From 34-65-8 sp964516135 (GTDB lineage: Bacteria > Pseudomonadota > Alphaproteobacteria > Sphingomonadales > Sphingomonadaceae), in NCBI GenBank assembly GCA_964516135.1, contig CAZEWN010000008.1:38230-102229 (forward strand): 64,000 nucleotides of DNA. Reading direction: 5' to 3'. Of this stretch, positions 15,901 to 23,597 are shown in pieces. Every line of letters starts with the position of its first letter. Position 1 is the stretch's first letter. Position numbers and translations under genes: made by a program. Below the pieces are notes generated by a model. It ran no database searches and was not told where the DNA came from. It was given only the letters and a program-made list of their open reading frames with translations.

Positions 15901-18900
15901 ATGCAGCTGATCCGGACCCTCGCCTTGCTAGTCGCGCTGGTCATGGCCGCGGGCGCGATGCTGCTGTCGGATACCGGTATGGCTGCGGAGAAGGAGGTCG
16001 CGGTCGCGCGCGATTATACGCGCGTGACGGCCGGTCCGGCCCCGGCTCAGCAGACGCTCGAAGAAATGATGGCGAAGTCCGACGGGTGCTATTCGTGCCA
16101 CGTCCAGACCGATGCGCCGACCATGCACGAAAGCCCGGCCGTGCGGCTGGGCTGCGCCGACTGCCATGGCGGCGACGCCAGTGTGCGCGGCGATAGCTCA
16201 CTCGAACATGATGATCCGCTCTATGTCGCGGCACGCGACCGGGCGCATGTCCTGCCCAAATACCCGGACAGCTGGCACTGGCCCAGTTCGGCCAATCCCA
16301 AGCGGACCTACACCCTGCTCAACCGGGAAGCACCCGAGTTCGTCCGCTTCGTTAACCCGAGCGATTATCGCGTCGCGCGCGAGGCATGCGGGGCATGCCA
16401 TATGCCGGTGATCGAGGCGGGCGAACGCTCCCTGATGGCGACCGGGGCAATGCTGTGGGGCGGCGCGGCCTACAACAACGGCATCGTTCCGTTCAAAAAC
16501 TATGTGTTCGGAGAGGCTTACACGCGCGATGGCAAGCCGGCCAAGATCGTCAGCCCCGGCGCGCCGCACGGCACGCTGACCGACCGGCAGAAGGCGCGCG
16601 GCGCGCTGGCCGAGCTCTATCCGCTGCCCGCCTGGCAGGTCATCCCGCCGGGCGACGTGTTCCGCGTGTTCGAGCGCGGCGGGCGCAACATCAATACCCA
16701 GTTCCCGGAGATTGGCCTGCCCAACCCCACGGGGCTGATCCAGCGGCTGGAGGAACCGGGACGACCCGATCTCAAACAGTCGAACCGCGGCATGGGCACG
16801 GGCCTGCGCGTCGCGATCCCGGTGCTTAACATCCACAAGACCCGTCTCAACGACCCTTTCATGTGGTTCATGGGCACCAACGACCAACCGGGCGACTATC
16901 GTCATTCGGGCTGTGCGGCATGCCACGTGGTCTATGCCAACGACCGCGAACCGCGCCATTCGCTCACCTGGGCGCAATACGGCCGCGACGGTCAGACCGC
17001 GACCCTCGACCCGACGATCGCGAACAAGCTGGAGCCGGAGAACGACGACGGGCACGGGGCGGTAAAACAGCCCGGCGCCCAGCACAACGAAGGACCGATG
17101 AAGGAGAAGGGCCACCCCGTCCGCCACGCCTTCACCCGCTCGATCCCGACCGCGCAGTGCATGAACTGCCACATGCACCAGCCGAACATCTTCCTGAATT
17201 CCTACCTCGGCTACACCATGTGGGATTACGAGGCGGATGCCCCGCACATGTGGCCGACCGAGCAGAAGTATCCCACGGCAGCCGAGGCCTTTGCGATCCT
17301 CGATCGCAACCCGGAAGCGGCGGCGGTGCGCGGCAAGTGGGGCGATCTCGACTTCCTCCGCAACGTCTACGACCTGAACCCGAGCCTTCGCGATACGCAG
17401 TTCGCCGATTACCACGGCCACGGGTGGAATTTCCGCGGCGTGTTCAAGCGCGACCGCGAGGGCAACCTGCTCGACGCCTATAACCGCATCGTCGATCCCA
17501 ACGATCCGGAAAAGTGGCGCAAGAAGGACGAAGGCAAATGGGTCGCGCCGGGCACCAACCCGGGCAAGGCGGTCCACCTGATGGACATTCATGCAGAAAA
17601 AGGCATGCAGTGCGCCGACTGCCACTTCGCGCAAGACAGCCACGGCAATGGCCTGATCTATGGCGAAGTCGCCAACGCTATCGAAATCGGCTGCAAGGAC
17701 TGCCACGGCACGGCGGACGCCTATCCCACGCTGATGACCAGCGGCCCCGCCGCCCCGCCGCGCGGCACGAACCTGGCGCTGCTGCGCAACCCCGACGGCC
17801 AGCGGCGGTTCGAATGGGTGCCAGGCCTCGAGGGTCGGCGAGAGCTGATTCAACGCTCGATCGTGGACCCCAGCCTCGAATGGCGGGTCAGCCTTGCGAA
17901 GGACAGCGTCGATCCGGGTCTGCCCGATTGCGTGCTGGAGGAAAGCACGACCAACCTGCCGTGCTTCAACGCCAAGTCCGCCCGCGCCAAGCTGATGAGC
18001 AACACCGGTGCCGAAACCGGAATGTTCGAATTCGGCCCTGGCGTCGCGCCTGATGAACGCGCGCACAAGGACCCGGAGATGGCGTGCTTCACCTGCCATC
18101 TGTCGTGGACCACCTCGTGCGGCGGTTGCCACCTGCCGATCGAAGCCAACTGGAAGACCAAGTTGCATCATTTCGACGGGGAGGAGACGCGCAATTTCGC
18201 GACCTACAACCCGCAGGTCGCGCGCGACGAGATGTTCCAGCTGGGCAAGCACCAGACGACCAAGGGCAACCAGGTCGCCCCGATCCGTTCGACCAGCGCG
18301 CTGGTACTGTCGTCGACCAACATCAACCGCGAGCGGATCTACATCCAGCAGCCGCCGGTGTCCTCGATCGGGTTCAGTTCGCAGGCCTTCGCCCCGCACT
18401 TCCCGCACACCGTGCGGCTAACCGAGACCAAGACCTGTTCCGATTGCCACCTGTCGGCAGCCGATGACAACAACGCGATCATGGCGCAGCTGCTGTTGCT
18501 GGGGACCAATTTCGTAAACTTCGTGGGATTCAACGCCTGGACGGGCGAGGACGGCGGCTTTTCCGCCACCCGCGTGACCGAATGGGACGAACCGCAGGCG
18601 GTGATGGGCTCCTACCTCCACCGCTATGCCTATCCCGATTACTACCGCGATTTCGTCGATGGGCGCGGCCGCGAGCTGGGCAACTGGGTGCGCGGGCAGA
18701 CCTTCGATGGCGACCTCAGCGGCGAAACCCGGCCGCTGGAGGAATTCGCCAGCGTGCATGAGGGGACGCCAGGCCGCGTCGGCTGCCTGCAACTGCGCGG
18801 CGAATATATGTACGTGGCCGAGGGGCGCGGCGGTTTTCGTGTCTACGATGTCGCCTCAATCGCCAATAAGGGGGTGTCCGAACGGATCATCACCGCGCCT

Positions 18901-19950
18901 TTCAGCGCGCTCGGGCAGGATACCCACGTGCCCAGTCGCAACGCCACCTGCATGGCGCTGCCGACCAACCAGCCGATTAATCCGCTACGGAATACGCCTG
19001 AGATGCGCGACATGAACCAGGAGCAGCCGTTCCTGCCGATCTACAGCTATGCCGCCGTGACCGATGCCGAGGAAGGGCTGATCCTGGTCAACGTCAACAC
19101 GATGGCGGACGGCGAGTTTCGCAACAACAAGCTCAGCCGCGCGGTGACCTGGAACGAGGGCGGCGTGCTGGCGGGTGCGCGGCATATCCACCTGGCGGGC
19201 GAGATCGCCTATATCACCGCGGATCGCGGGCTGGTGGTCGTCGACCTGTCCGATCCGCTCAATCCGCAACTGGCGGCGGTGCGCGAGCTCACCGATGCGC
19301 GCGCTTCGGCGATCCAGTTCCGTTACCTGTGGGTCACCGATGCGGACGGGGTAAAGCTGTTCGACGTGACGCAGCTCCGCAATCCCGTCCCGCTGCCCCA
19401 CGCCACCGTGCCGCTGGCCGATGCGCGCAAGCTCCATATCGCGCGCACCTACGCCTACGTCGCCGCCAAGGGCGAGGGGCTGGTGATCCTCGACGTGACC
19501 CGGCCCGAGGCGCCGCGTGTCTACCAGAAGGTCACGCTCGACGGCACGTTGACCGATGCGGAGGACGTGATCGTGGGTTCGACCAACGCCTCGCTGTTCG
19601 CTTATGTCGCCGACGGGGTGAACGGGTTGAAGGTGCTTCAGCTCACCAGCCCTGACAGCCAGCGCAACCTCTATGGCTTCAGCCCCGCGCCCCGGCCCGA
19701 ATTGATCGCCTGGGCGAAGACGAGGGGTGCGGCGCTGTCGCTCTCGCGTGGGCTGGAGCGCGACCGGGGCGTGGACGAGACCGGCGGCCAGATGGCGGTT
19801 TTCGGTCGGCTCGGCTCGCGCCCGTTCACGCGCGCCGAGATGGAGCGGCTGTTCCTGACCAGCGGCGGCGTGCCGTGGAAGGTGAACGACGAGGTGGACA
19901 TGACCGCGTGGATCGGCGGGCGCAGCCGGCCCGAGGGAATGGGCAACTGA
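15901..19950 (+). CDS. Decaheme cytochrome c with C-terminal LVIVD-type beta-propeller
   Basis: This 1349-residue exported protein has a signal peptide ending near residue 29 and ten CxxCH motifs, starting at residues 63, 85, 163, 338, 420, 571, 598, 729, 740 and 846. From about 870 to 1270 the protein contains repeats such as YMYVAEGRGGFRVYDV, LVVVDLSDPLNPQL and YVAAKGEGLVILDVTRP, which match the LVIVD repeat and probably fold as a beta-propeller. There is no lipobox, so it should be periplasmic or secreted. It is the last gene of the plus-strand operon and follows the barrel gene by one base. Long heme-free spans between motifs suggest several subdomains. The electron partner is unknown. 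Confidence 0.88.
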   Translation: MQLIRTLALLVALVMAAGAMLLSDTGMAAEKEVAVARDYTRVTAGPAPAQQTLEEMMAKSDGCYSCHVQTDAPTMHESPAVRLGCADCHGGDASVRGDSSLEHDDPLYVAARDRAHVLPKYPDSWHWPSSANPKRTYTLLNREAPEFVRFVNPSDYRVAREACGACHMPVIEAGERSLMATGAMLWGGAAYNNGIVPFKNYVFGEAYTRDGKPAKIVSPGAPHGTLTDRQKARGALAELYPLPAWQVIPPGDVFRVFERGGRNINTQFPEIGLPNPTGLIQRLEEPGRPDLKQSNRGMGTGLRVAIPVLNIHKTRLNDPFMWFMGTNDQPGDYRHSGCAACHVVYANDREPRHSLTWAQYGRDGQTATLDPTIANKLEPENDDGHGAVKQPGAQHNEGPMKEKGHPVRHAFTRSIPTAQCMNCHMHQPNIFLNSYLGYTMWDYEADAPHMWPTEQKYPTAAEAFAILDRNPEAAAVRGKWGDLDFLRNVYDLNPSLRDTQFADYHGHGWNFRGVFKRDREGNLLDAYNRIVDPNDPEKWRKKDEGKWVAPGTNPGKAVHLMDIHAEKGMQCADCHFAQDSHGNGLIYGEVANAIEIGCKDCHGTADAYPTLMTSGPAAPPRGTNLALLRNPDGQRRFEWVPGLEGRRELIQRSIVDPSLEWRVSLAKDSVDPGLPDCVLEESTTNLPCFNAKSARAKLMSNTGAETGMFEFGPGVAPDERAHKDPEMACFTCHLSWTTSCGGCHLPIEANWKTKLHHFDGEETRNFATYNPQVARDEMFQLGKHQTTKGNQVAPIRSTSALVLSSTNINRERIYIQQPPVSSIGFSSQAFAPHFPHTVRLTETKTCSDCHLSAADDNNAIMAQLLLLGTNFVNFVGFNAWTGEDGGFSATRVTEWDEPQAVMGSYLHRYAYPDYYRDFVDGRGRELGNWVRGQTFDGDLSGETRPLEEFASVHEGTPGRVGCLQLRGEYMYVAEGRGGFRVYDVASIANKGVSERIITAPFSALGQDTHVPSRNATCMALPTNQPINPLRNTPEMRDMNQEQPFLPIYSYAAVTDAEEGLILVNVNTMADGEFRNNKLSRAVTWNEGGVLAGARHIHLAGEIAYITADRGLVVVDLSDPLNPQLAAVRELTDARASAIQFRYLWVTDADGVKLFDVTQLRNPVPLPHATVPLADARKLHIARTYAYVAAKGEGLVILDVTRPEAPRVYQKVTLDGTLTDAEDVIVGSTNASLFAYVADGVNGLKVLQLTSPDSQRNLYGFSPAPRPELIAWAKTRGAALSLSRGLERDRGVDETGGQMAVFGRLGSRPFTRAEMERLFLTSGGVPWKVNDEVDMTAWIGGRSRPEGMGN

Positions 19951-20087
19951 TCCTCCCCGGAACGGGAAGGGGGACCGTGACGCGCAGCGGCGTGGTGGAG
20001 GGGGATCGCCGCCCGCGTTGGCGCTTGGCGAGTCCGCTCTGTCATCCGATGCCGGCGCATCGGCTGCCACCTCCCCGTACGGGGGGC
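19951..20087. repeat. Repeat-like intergenic sequence between convergent operons
   Basis: This stretch separates the ends of the two convergent cytochrome operons. It is rich in complementary G-tract and C-tract segments (CCTCCCCGGAACGGG near 19951, CACCTCCCCGTACGGGG near 20070) of the kind that recur between genes in sphingomonads. It may act as a bidirectional terminator, but no clear T-tract is present. No gene was seen. Confidence 0.4.
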
Positions 20088-20936
20088 TTATCCCCGCTCG
20101 GCGAACATCTCGCGCATCATCGGTTGCAGATGGGAGCCGTAGTAGGCGAGCACGTCCCAGTCATTGGTCCGCTCGTAATGCGTTACCAGCGTGTCGCCGT
20201 CCCAGCGGTGGAGGGCATAGCCGGCCGGTTCGGTGGTGATCAACGCGCGGTTGTCGGGGTGGGCGACATCCACCGCCCGCAGATCCAGCGACACGAGCGG
20301 CGCGACCGACGGCGTAACCGACAATGGCACCCCGCGAAAGGTGGTGGCGATCGGACGGTGGAGGTGGCCGCAATGGATTGCGAGGATCTGACCGTGCCCG
20401 GCGATCGCTGCGGCGAAATTCGTGATCCAGCTTTCGTCCGGGGCCGGGTCCATCCAATCGACGCCGGAAACGACCGGCGGATGGTGCATGAAGATCAGCG
20501 TGGGCGTGTCCGGCTGCGCGTCCAATTGTGCGCGCAGCCAGTCGCGCCGCCGCGCGCAGAATGCCCCGCCGTGGCGACCGGGCTCAAAGCTGTCGAGCAT
20601 CAGGACCCGCAGGCCATCATGCTCCAGCGCATAATGGATGAACCCATCCTCGCTTGGCGTATTGGGAAAGGCGGCGAGCAGCCCCTCGCGGCTGTCGTGG
20701 TTGCCGGGGATCGCGTGGACGGGGAACGGGCACTGCGCCAGCAATTCGGCGGTCTTGACGAAACTGTCGTGATCGCCGTGATCGGTGAGGTCGCCGGTGA
20801 GCACCAGCATGTCGATCGGATTGGGGCTGGCGAGCAGCCGCGCCAGCGTGTGGCGAAACCTGATCCGGTTCAACTCCTCCGGCCGCGCGTCAGGGTCGAA
20901 GCCGATGTGGATATCGGTCATCTGCGCGATCAGCAT
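20088..20936 (-). CDS. CpdA-type class III cyclic nucleotide phosphodiesterase
   Basis: The 282-residue metallophosphoesterase has the complete metal-site set of the family: TDIHIG, LTGDLTDHG, IPGNHDSREG, FMHHPP and CGHLHRP. The spacing and the N-terminal MLIAQMTDIHIG match 3',5'-cAMP phosphodiesterases (CpdA/class III PDE) rather than general phosphatases. It has no signal peptide, so it is cytoplasmic. It lies 20 bases behind the FHA-decaheme gene and is the last gene of the minus-strand operon that also encodes a double cNMP-binding redox protein, so breakdown of the same messenger is the likely job. GGGGTGGGG precedes the ATG. Confidence 0.85.
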   Translation of the reverse strand: MLIAQMTDIHIGFDPDARPEELNRIRFRHTLARLLASPNPIDMLVLTGDLTDHGDHDSFVKTAELLAQCPFPVHAIPGNHDSREGLLAAFPNTPSEDGFIHYALEHDGLRVLMLDSFEPGRHGGAFCARRRDWLRAQLDAQPDTPTLIFMHHPPVVSGVDWMDPAPDESWITNFAAAIAGHGQILAIHCGHLHRPIATTFRGVPLSVTPSVAPLVSLDLRAVDVAHPDNRALITTEPAGYALHRWDGDTLVTHYERTNDWDVLAYYGSHLQPMMREMFAERG

Positions 20937-20956
20937 GGCCCCACCCCCTGCGGTCC

Positions 20957-22717
20957 CTAACCGGTTTTCCGGCTCACGATCGCGACCCGCTTGCGATCCG
21001 GATCAGGGTGCCCGTCGGGCAGGCGTCCCTTCTTCGGATGATAGGAATGGCACATCGCGCAGCTTGAGGGAACCTCGGCGCGGCGCGCATTCTCGCCCAG
21101 ATGGCAGTCGCGGCACACCGCGATGCCGGGCAGCAGCAGATCCTGCGCCGTGTCGGACGTGTCCGCCGCGTGGCAGGTCGTACAGTCTTCCTGATCGTGC
21201 GCCTTGTGATCGAACCAACCGTTGAGCAGGTACTGGCTGCGTAAGTGGACCGGCATCACGTCAGCCCGGCCATTGGCTACCACTGGATAGTGGCATTCGC
21301 CGCATACCCCATCGCGAGAGAGCGCCTGATTGACACCCACGAGCGCGGGTTGCGGGCGGCCGAATTCCTGGAAATACACCCCGCCCTCGCCGAACTGGCC
21401 GGGACGCCTGCGATTGGTGGTGATCGGGCGGCGCGGGGCGCGGTCCATGGCGGCGAGATCGGCGCGCAACTGCTCGACATCGCCATGGCGCAGCGTGCGA
21501 AAAGTGCTGCCTACCTTGTCATAGACGAGGCTGTGGCACGCCTCGCAGTCTTCCTCCATGTCGACCGGCAGGAAGCCCGAACGATCCGCGGTTGGGGTGT
21601 GGCAATCGGCGCAGACCAGCGCCTCGCCATAGCCCTCCTTCGCTCCCAAATTGCCAGCCATGCGCGCGACGCCCCCCCGCATGTCGAGATGCAGGTCATG
21701 GGGAAAACGCAGCCCGTGCTGCTCGACCGGCGTGGCCGCCAGCGAGATGCGGCGCGTCGCGTCGCTGCCCAGCGTGGGGTGGTAGATCGCCTTGAACTGC
21801 GGGTGCGCGGTGCCAAAATCAGCCGCGTTGGCGAGCGTGGTATCGGTCAGCCGGGTGTCGAGCGCGTCGTGGCAATCGGCGCAGAACTGCTGCGGGGTCG
21901 CGGGCATGCGCCCCGCGCCTTCGTGCTCGGTATGGCAGGTGGTGCAGGAACCCGGTCCTTCCTTGCCGAAAGCATCCGCCACGGCCCACAATACCCGGTC
22001 CATCCCCGACATCGGCCCGCGCCCGGCGACCTGGCGGTCGATGTCGGCATGATCGCCCAGTTCCTCGTGGCAGGTGAGGCAGGTCTCGTCGCGAACCGAT
22101 TCGAACGGCTTCGCATGGCAGGCCTCGCAATTGTCCTCCAGCCCATGGTGGGCAAGGCTCAATGCGCCGGTGCTCCAGCTCGCATCCATGCGAGTGGCGC
22201 CAGGCCGGTCGTAATCGGGCACGGCAGGCGCGCGGGTGAGGTTTGACCAAACCGGCACGGCGAGGAACGCGAGCAGGATCGCGGCGAGCCCGATCCACGC
22301 CATCGCCCGCTTGCCCGGCATGGCGCTGGCAAGCGCAAAGCCGCGCACCGCTTCGCCAGCACCTTCGACCTCCCGCACCTGGCGCACGGTCAGCGTTGCG
22401 GGCCCCGCCCCGTCCTGCGTCACGGTCAGGCGATAGGATCCGAACGACAGCTCGTGCCCGTCACGCGGGTCGAAGGTCGCCTCGGTCGTGGTCCGTCCAT
22501 CGTAGATGAAGCCCAGCGTGCCCACGGCCATTGCGCGCAGCCGCCCATCGCCGGAAGGTTCGATTCGCGCGTGGCGCTGCTCCACGGCAAGGTCCGGCAG
22601 GTGGAGGTCGTTGTCGGTCGCGCGCCCGATTGTCAGCGTGGTGCCCGCGACGGAGCGCTCGCGCACGATTTCGCGCCCGTCGGCGGTCAGGTCGATGGTG
22701 CGGATCAGGAAGGCCAT
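20957..22717 (-). CDS. FHA domain - transmembrane - decaheme cytochrome c fusion
   Basis: The 586-residue protein begins with a cytoplasmic FHA domain (about 1-115; GRATDNDLHL with the Gly-Arg at 31-32, and RHARI). One transmembrane helix follows (about 138-158), then a periplasmic part with ten CxxCH motifs (first at residues 197 and 213; last are CTTCH, CRDCH and CAMCH). FHA domains bind phosphothreonine peptides, so phosphorylation in the cytoplasm could control a cytochrome across the membrane; this is inferred. The start at 22717 is chosen for GAGG upstream and because it lies just after the cytochrome b stop. The final histidine and lysine-rich tail has no hydrophobic anchor. Confidence 0.88.
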   Translation of the reverse strand: MAFLIRTIDLTADGREIVRERSVAGTTLTIGRATDNDLHLPDLAVEQRHARIEPSGDGRLRAMAVGTLGFIYDGRTTTEATFDPRDGHELSFGSYRLTVTQDGAGPATLTVRQVREVEGAGEAVRGFALASAMPGKRAMAWIGLAAILLAFLAVPVWSNLTRAPAVPDYDRPGATRMDASWSTGALSLAHHGLEDNCEACHAKPFESVRDETCLTCHEELGDHADIDRQVAGRGPMSGMDRVLWAVADAFGKEGPGSCTTCHTEHEGAGRMPATPQQFCADCHDALDTRLTDTTLANAADFGTAHPQFKAIYHPTLGSDATRRISLAATPVEQHGLRFPHDLHLDMRGGVARMAGNLGAKEGYGEALVCADCHTPTADRSGFLPVDMEEDCEACHSLVYDKVGSTFRTLRHGDVEQLRADLAAMDRAPRRPITTNRRRPGQFGEGGVYFQEFGRPQPALVGVNQALSRDGVCGECHYPVVANGRADVMPVHLRSQYLLNGWFDHKAHDQEDCTTCHAADTSDTAQDLLLPGIAVCRDCHLGENARRAEVPSSCAMCHSYHPKKGRLPDGHPDPDRKRVAIVSRKTG

Positions 22718-22727
22718 CGCGCGCGCC

Positions 22728-23597
22728 TCACCAGTAATAGAAAACGCTGACAACGTGCGCGGTGAGCGCGGCCAGCAGCGCGATGGTCATGGGCACGTGC
22801 AGGTAAAGCCAAACCTCCAGCCGGGCGCGAATCTTCATGTGGCGGCGAATCTGGTCGAGCTGGCTTTTGCGACGCCCAAGCAGTGTGCGGACTTTGTCCT
22901 CCGCCTCGTCGGGTACCATGCCGATGCCGAACTGGTTGAGCGCGCGAGTGGTCTTGCAGCGTGGATAGCGGCCGGTCAGCCGCGCAACCACGCCCGCACC
23001 GAAGACATCCTCCTCCAGCGCGGCGATGACCAGATCTGCCCGTGCCCGCTCCGAAGGCTGGGCGGCGGCATCCAGCTGGCGGTCGGTCCCTTCCAGCGCC
23101 TCGACCATCTGCGCGCGGGTCATCTCGCGCGCATTATTGCTCAGGCTGACGGGTAGGACGGAATAGGCAACCACGCCGTAGATGCCCGACGCGATCACCA
23201 CCATCATCAGCGCCCAGGCGAGCGTATGGACATTCCAGCCAAGCTGAAACCCGGTGTGGAGCGTGCCGATCACGATCAGCGACAGCCCGAGGTAAACGTG
23301 AGCGCTGGTCCATGCCTTCAGGCTCCAGCGACCCGCGCTCATTCGGCGTTTCCTGACCCCAAGCAGCGCGAGCCACACGATCAGGAGCAGCCCGATCGTG
23401 CCCACGGAATAGCCATACCATGTGCCGCCGTTGTGGCGCGGCTCGACGTCGACCAGGAAATAGGCCGCGATGCTGGCGACGCACAGCGCGGTCGCGATCT
23501 TGGCCCAACGCATTCGGCGGTGGACCAGGAACCCTTCATGATCGGTGTCGCGCCGCTTGTCGTGGAACGCAAAGTCGCTGCTGCTCACCGTAGCCAT
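22728..23597 (-). CDS. Di-heme cytochrome b-type membrane protein
   Basis: This 289-residue protein has about five transmembrane helices. Two helices each carry a pair of histidines 13 residues apart: HVYLGLSLIVIGTLH in the middle and HVPMTIALLAALTAH at the C-terminus, the spacing that ligates two stacked b hemes in cytochrome b and related quinol enzymes. A soluble loop of about 90 residues lies between them. It overlaps the stop of the flavin/Fe-S gene by one base and is followed after 10 bases by the FHA-decaheme gene, so it is well placed to pass electrons between the cytoplasmic Fe-S protein or quinone pool and the periplasmic hemes. Exact family unknown to me. Confidence 0.75.
   Translation of the reverse strand: MATVSSSDFAFHDKRRDTDHEGFLVHRRMRWAKIATALCVASIAAYFLVDVEPRHNGGTWYGYSVGTIGLLLIVWLALLGVRKRRMSAGRWSLKAWTSAHVYLGLSLIVIGTLHTGFQLGWNVHTLAWALMMVVIASGIYGVVAYSVLPVSLSNNAREMTRAQMVEALEGTDRQLDAAAQPSERARADLVIAALEEDVFGAGVVARLTGRYPRCKTTRALNQFGIGMVPDEAEDKVRTLLGRRKSQLDQIRRHMKIRARLEVWLYLHVPMTIALLAALTAHVVSVFYYW

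Noticed and set aside
16198..18408. Open frame of over 700 codons opposite the decaheme cytochrome gene
   Set aside because: The plus strand has ten CxxCH motifs in order; the antisense frame shows no domain.
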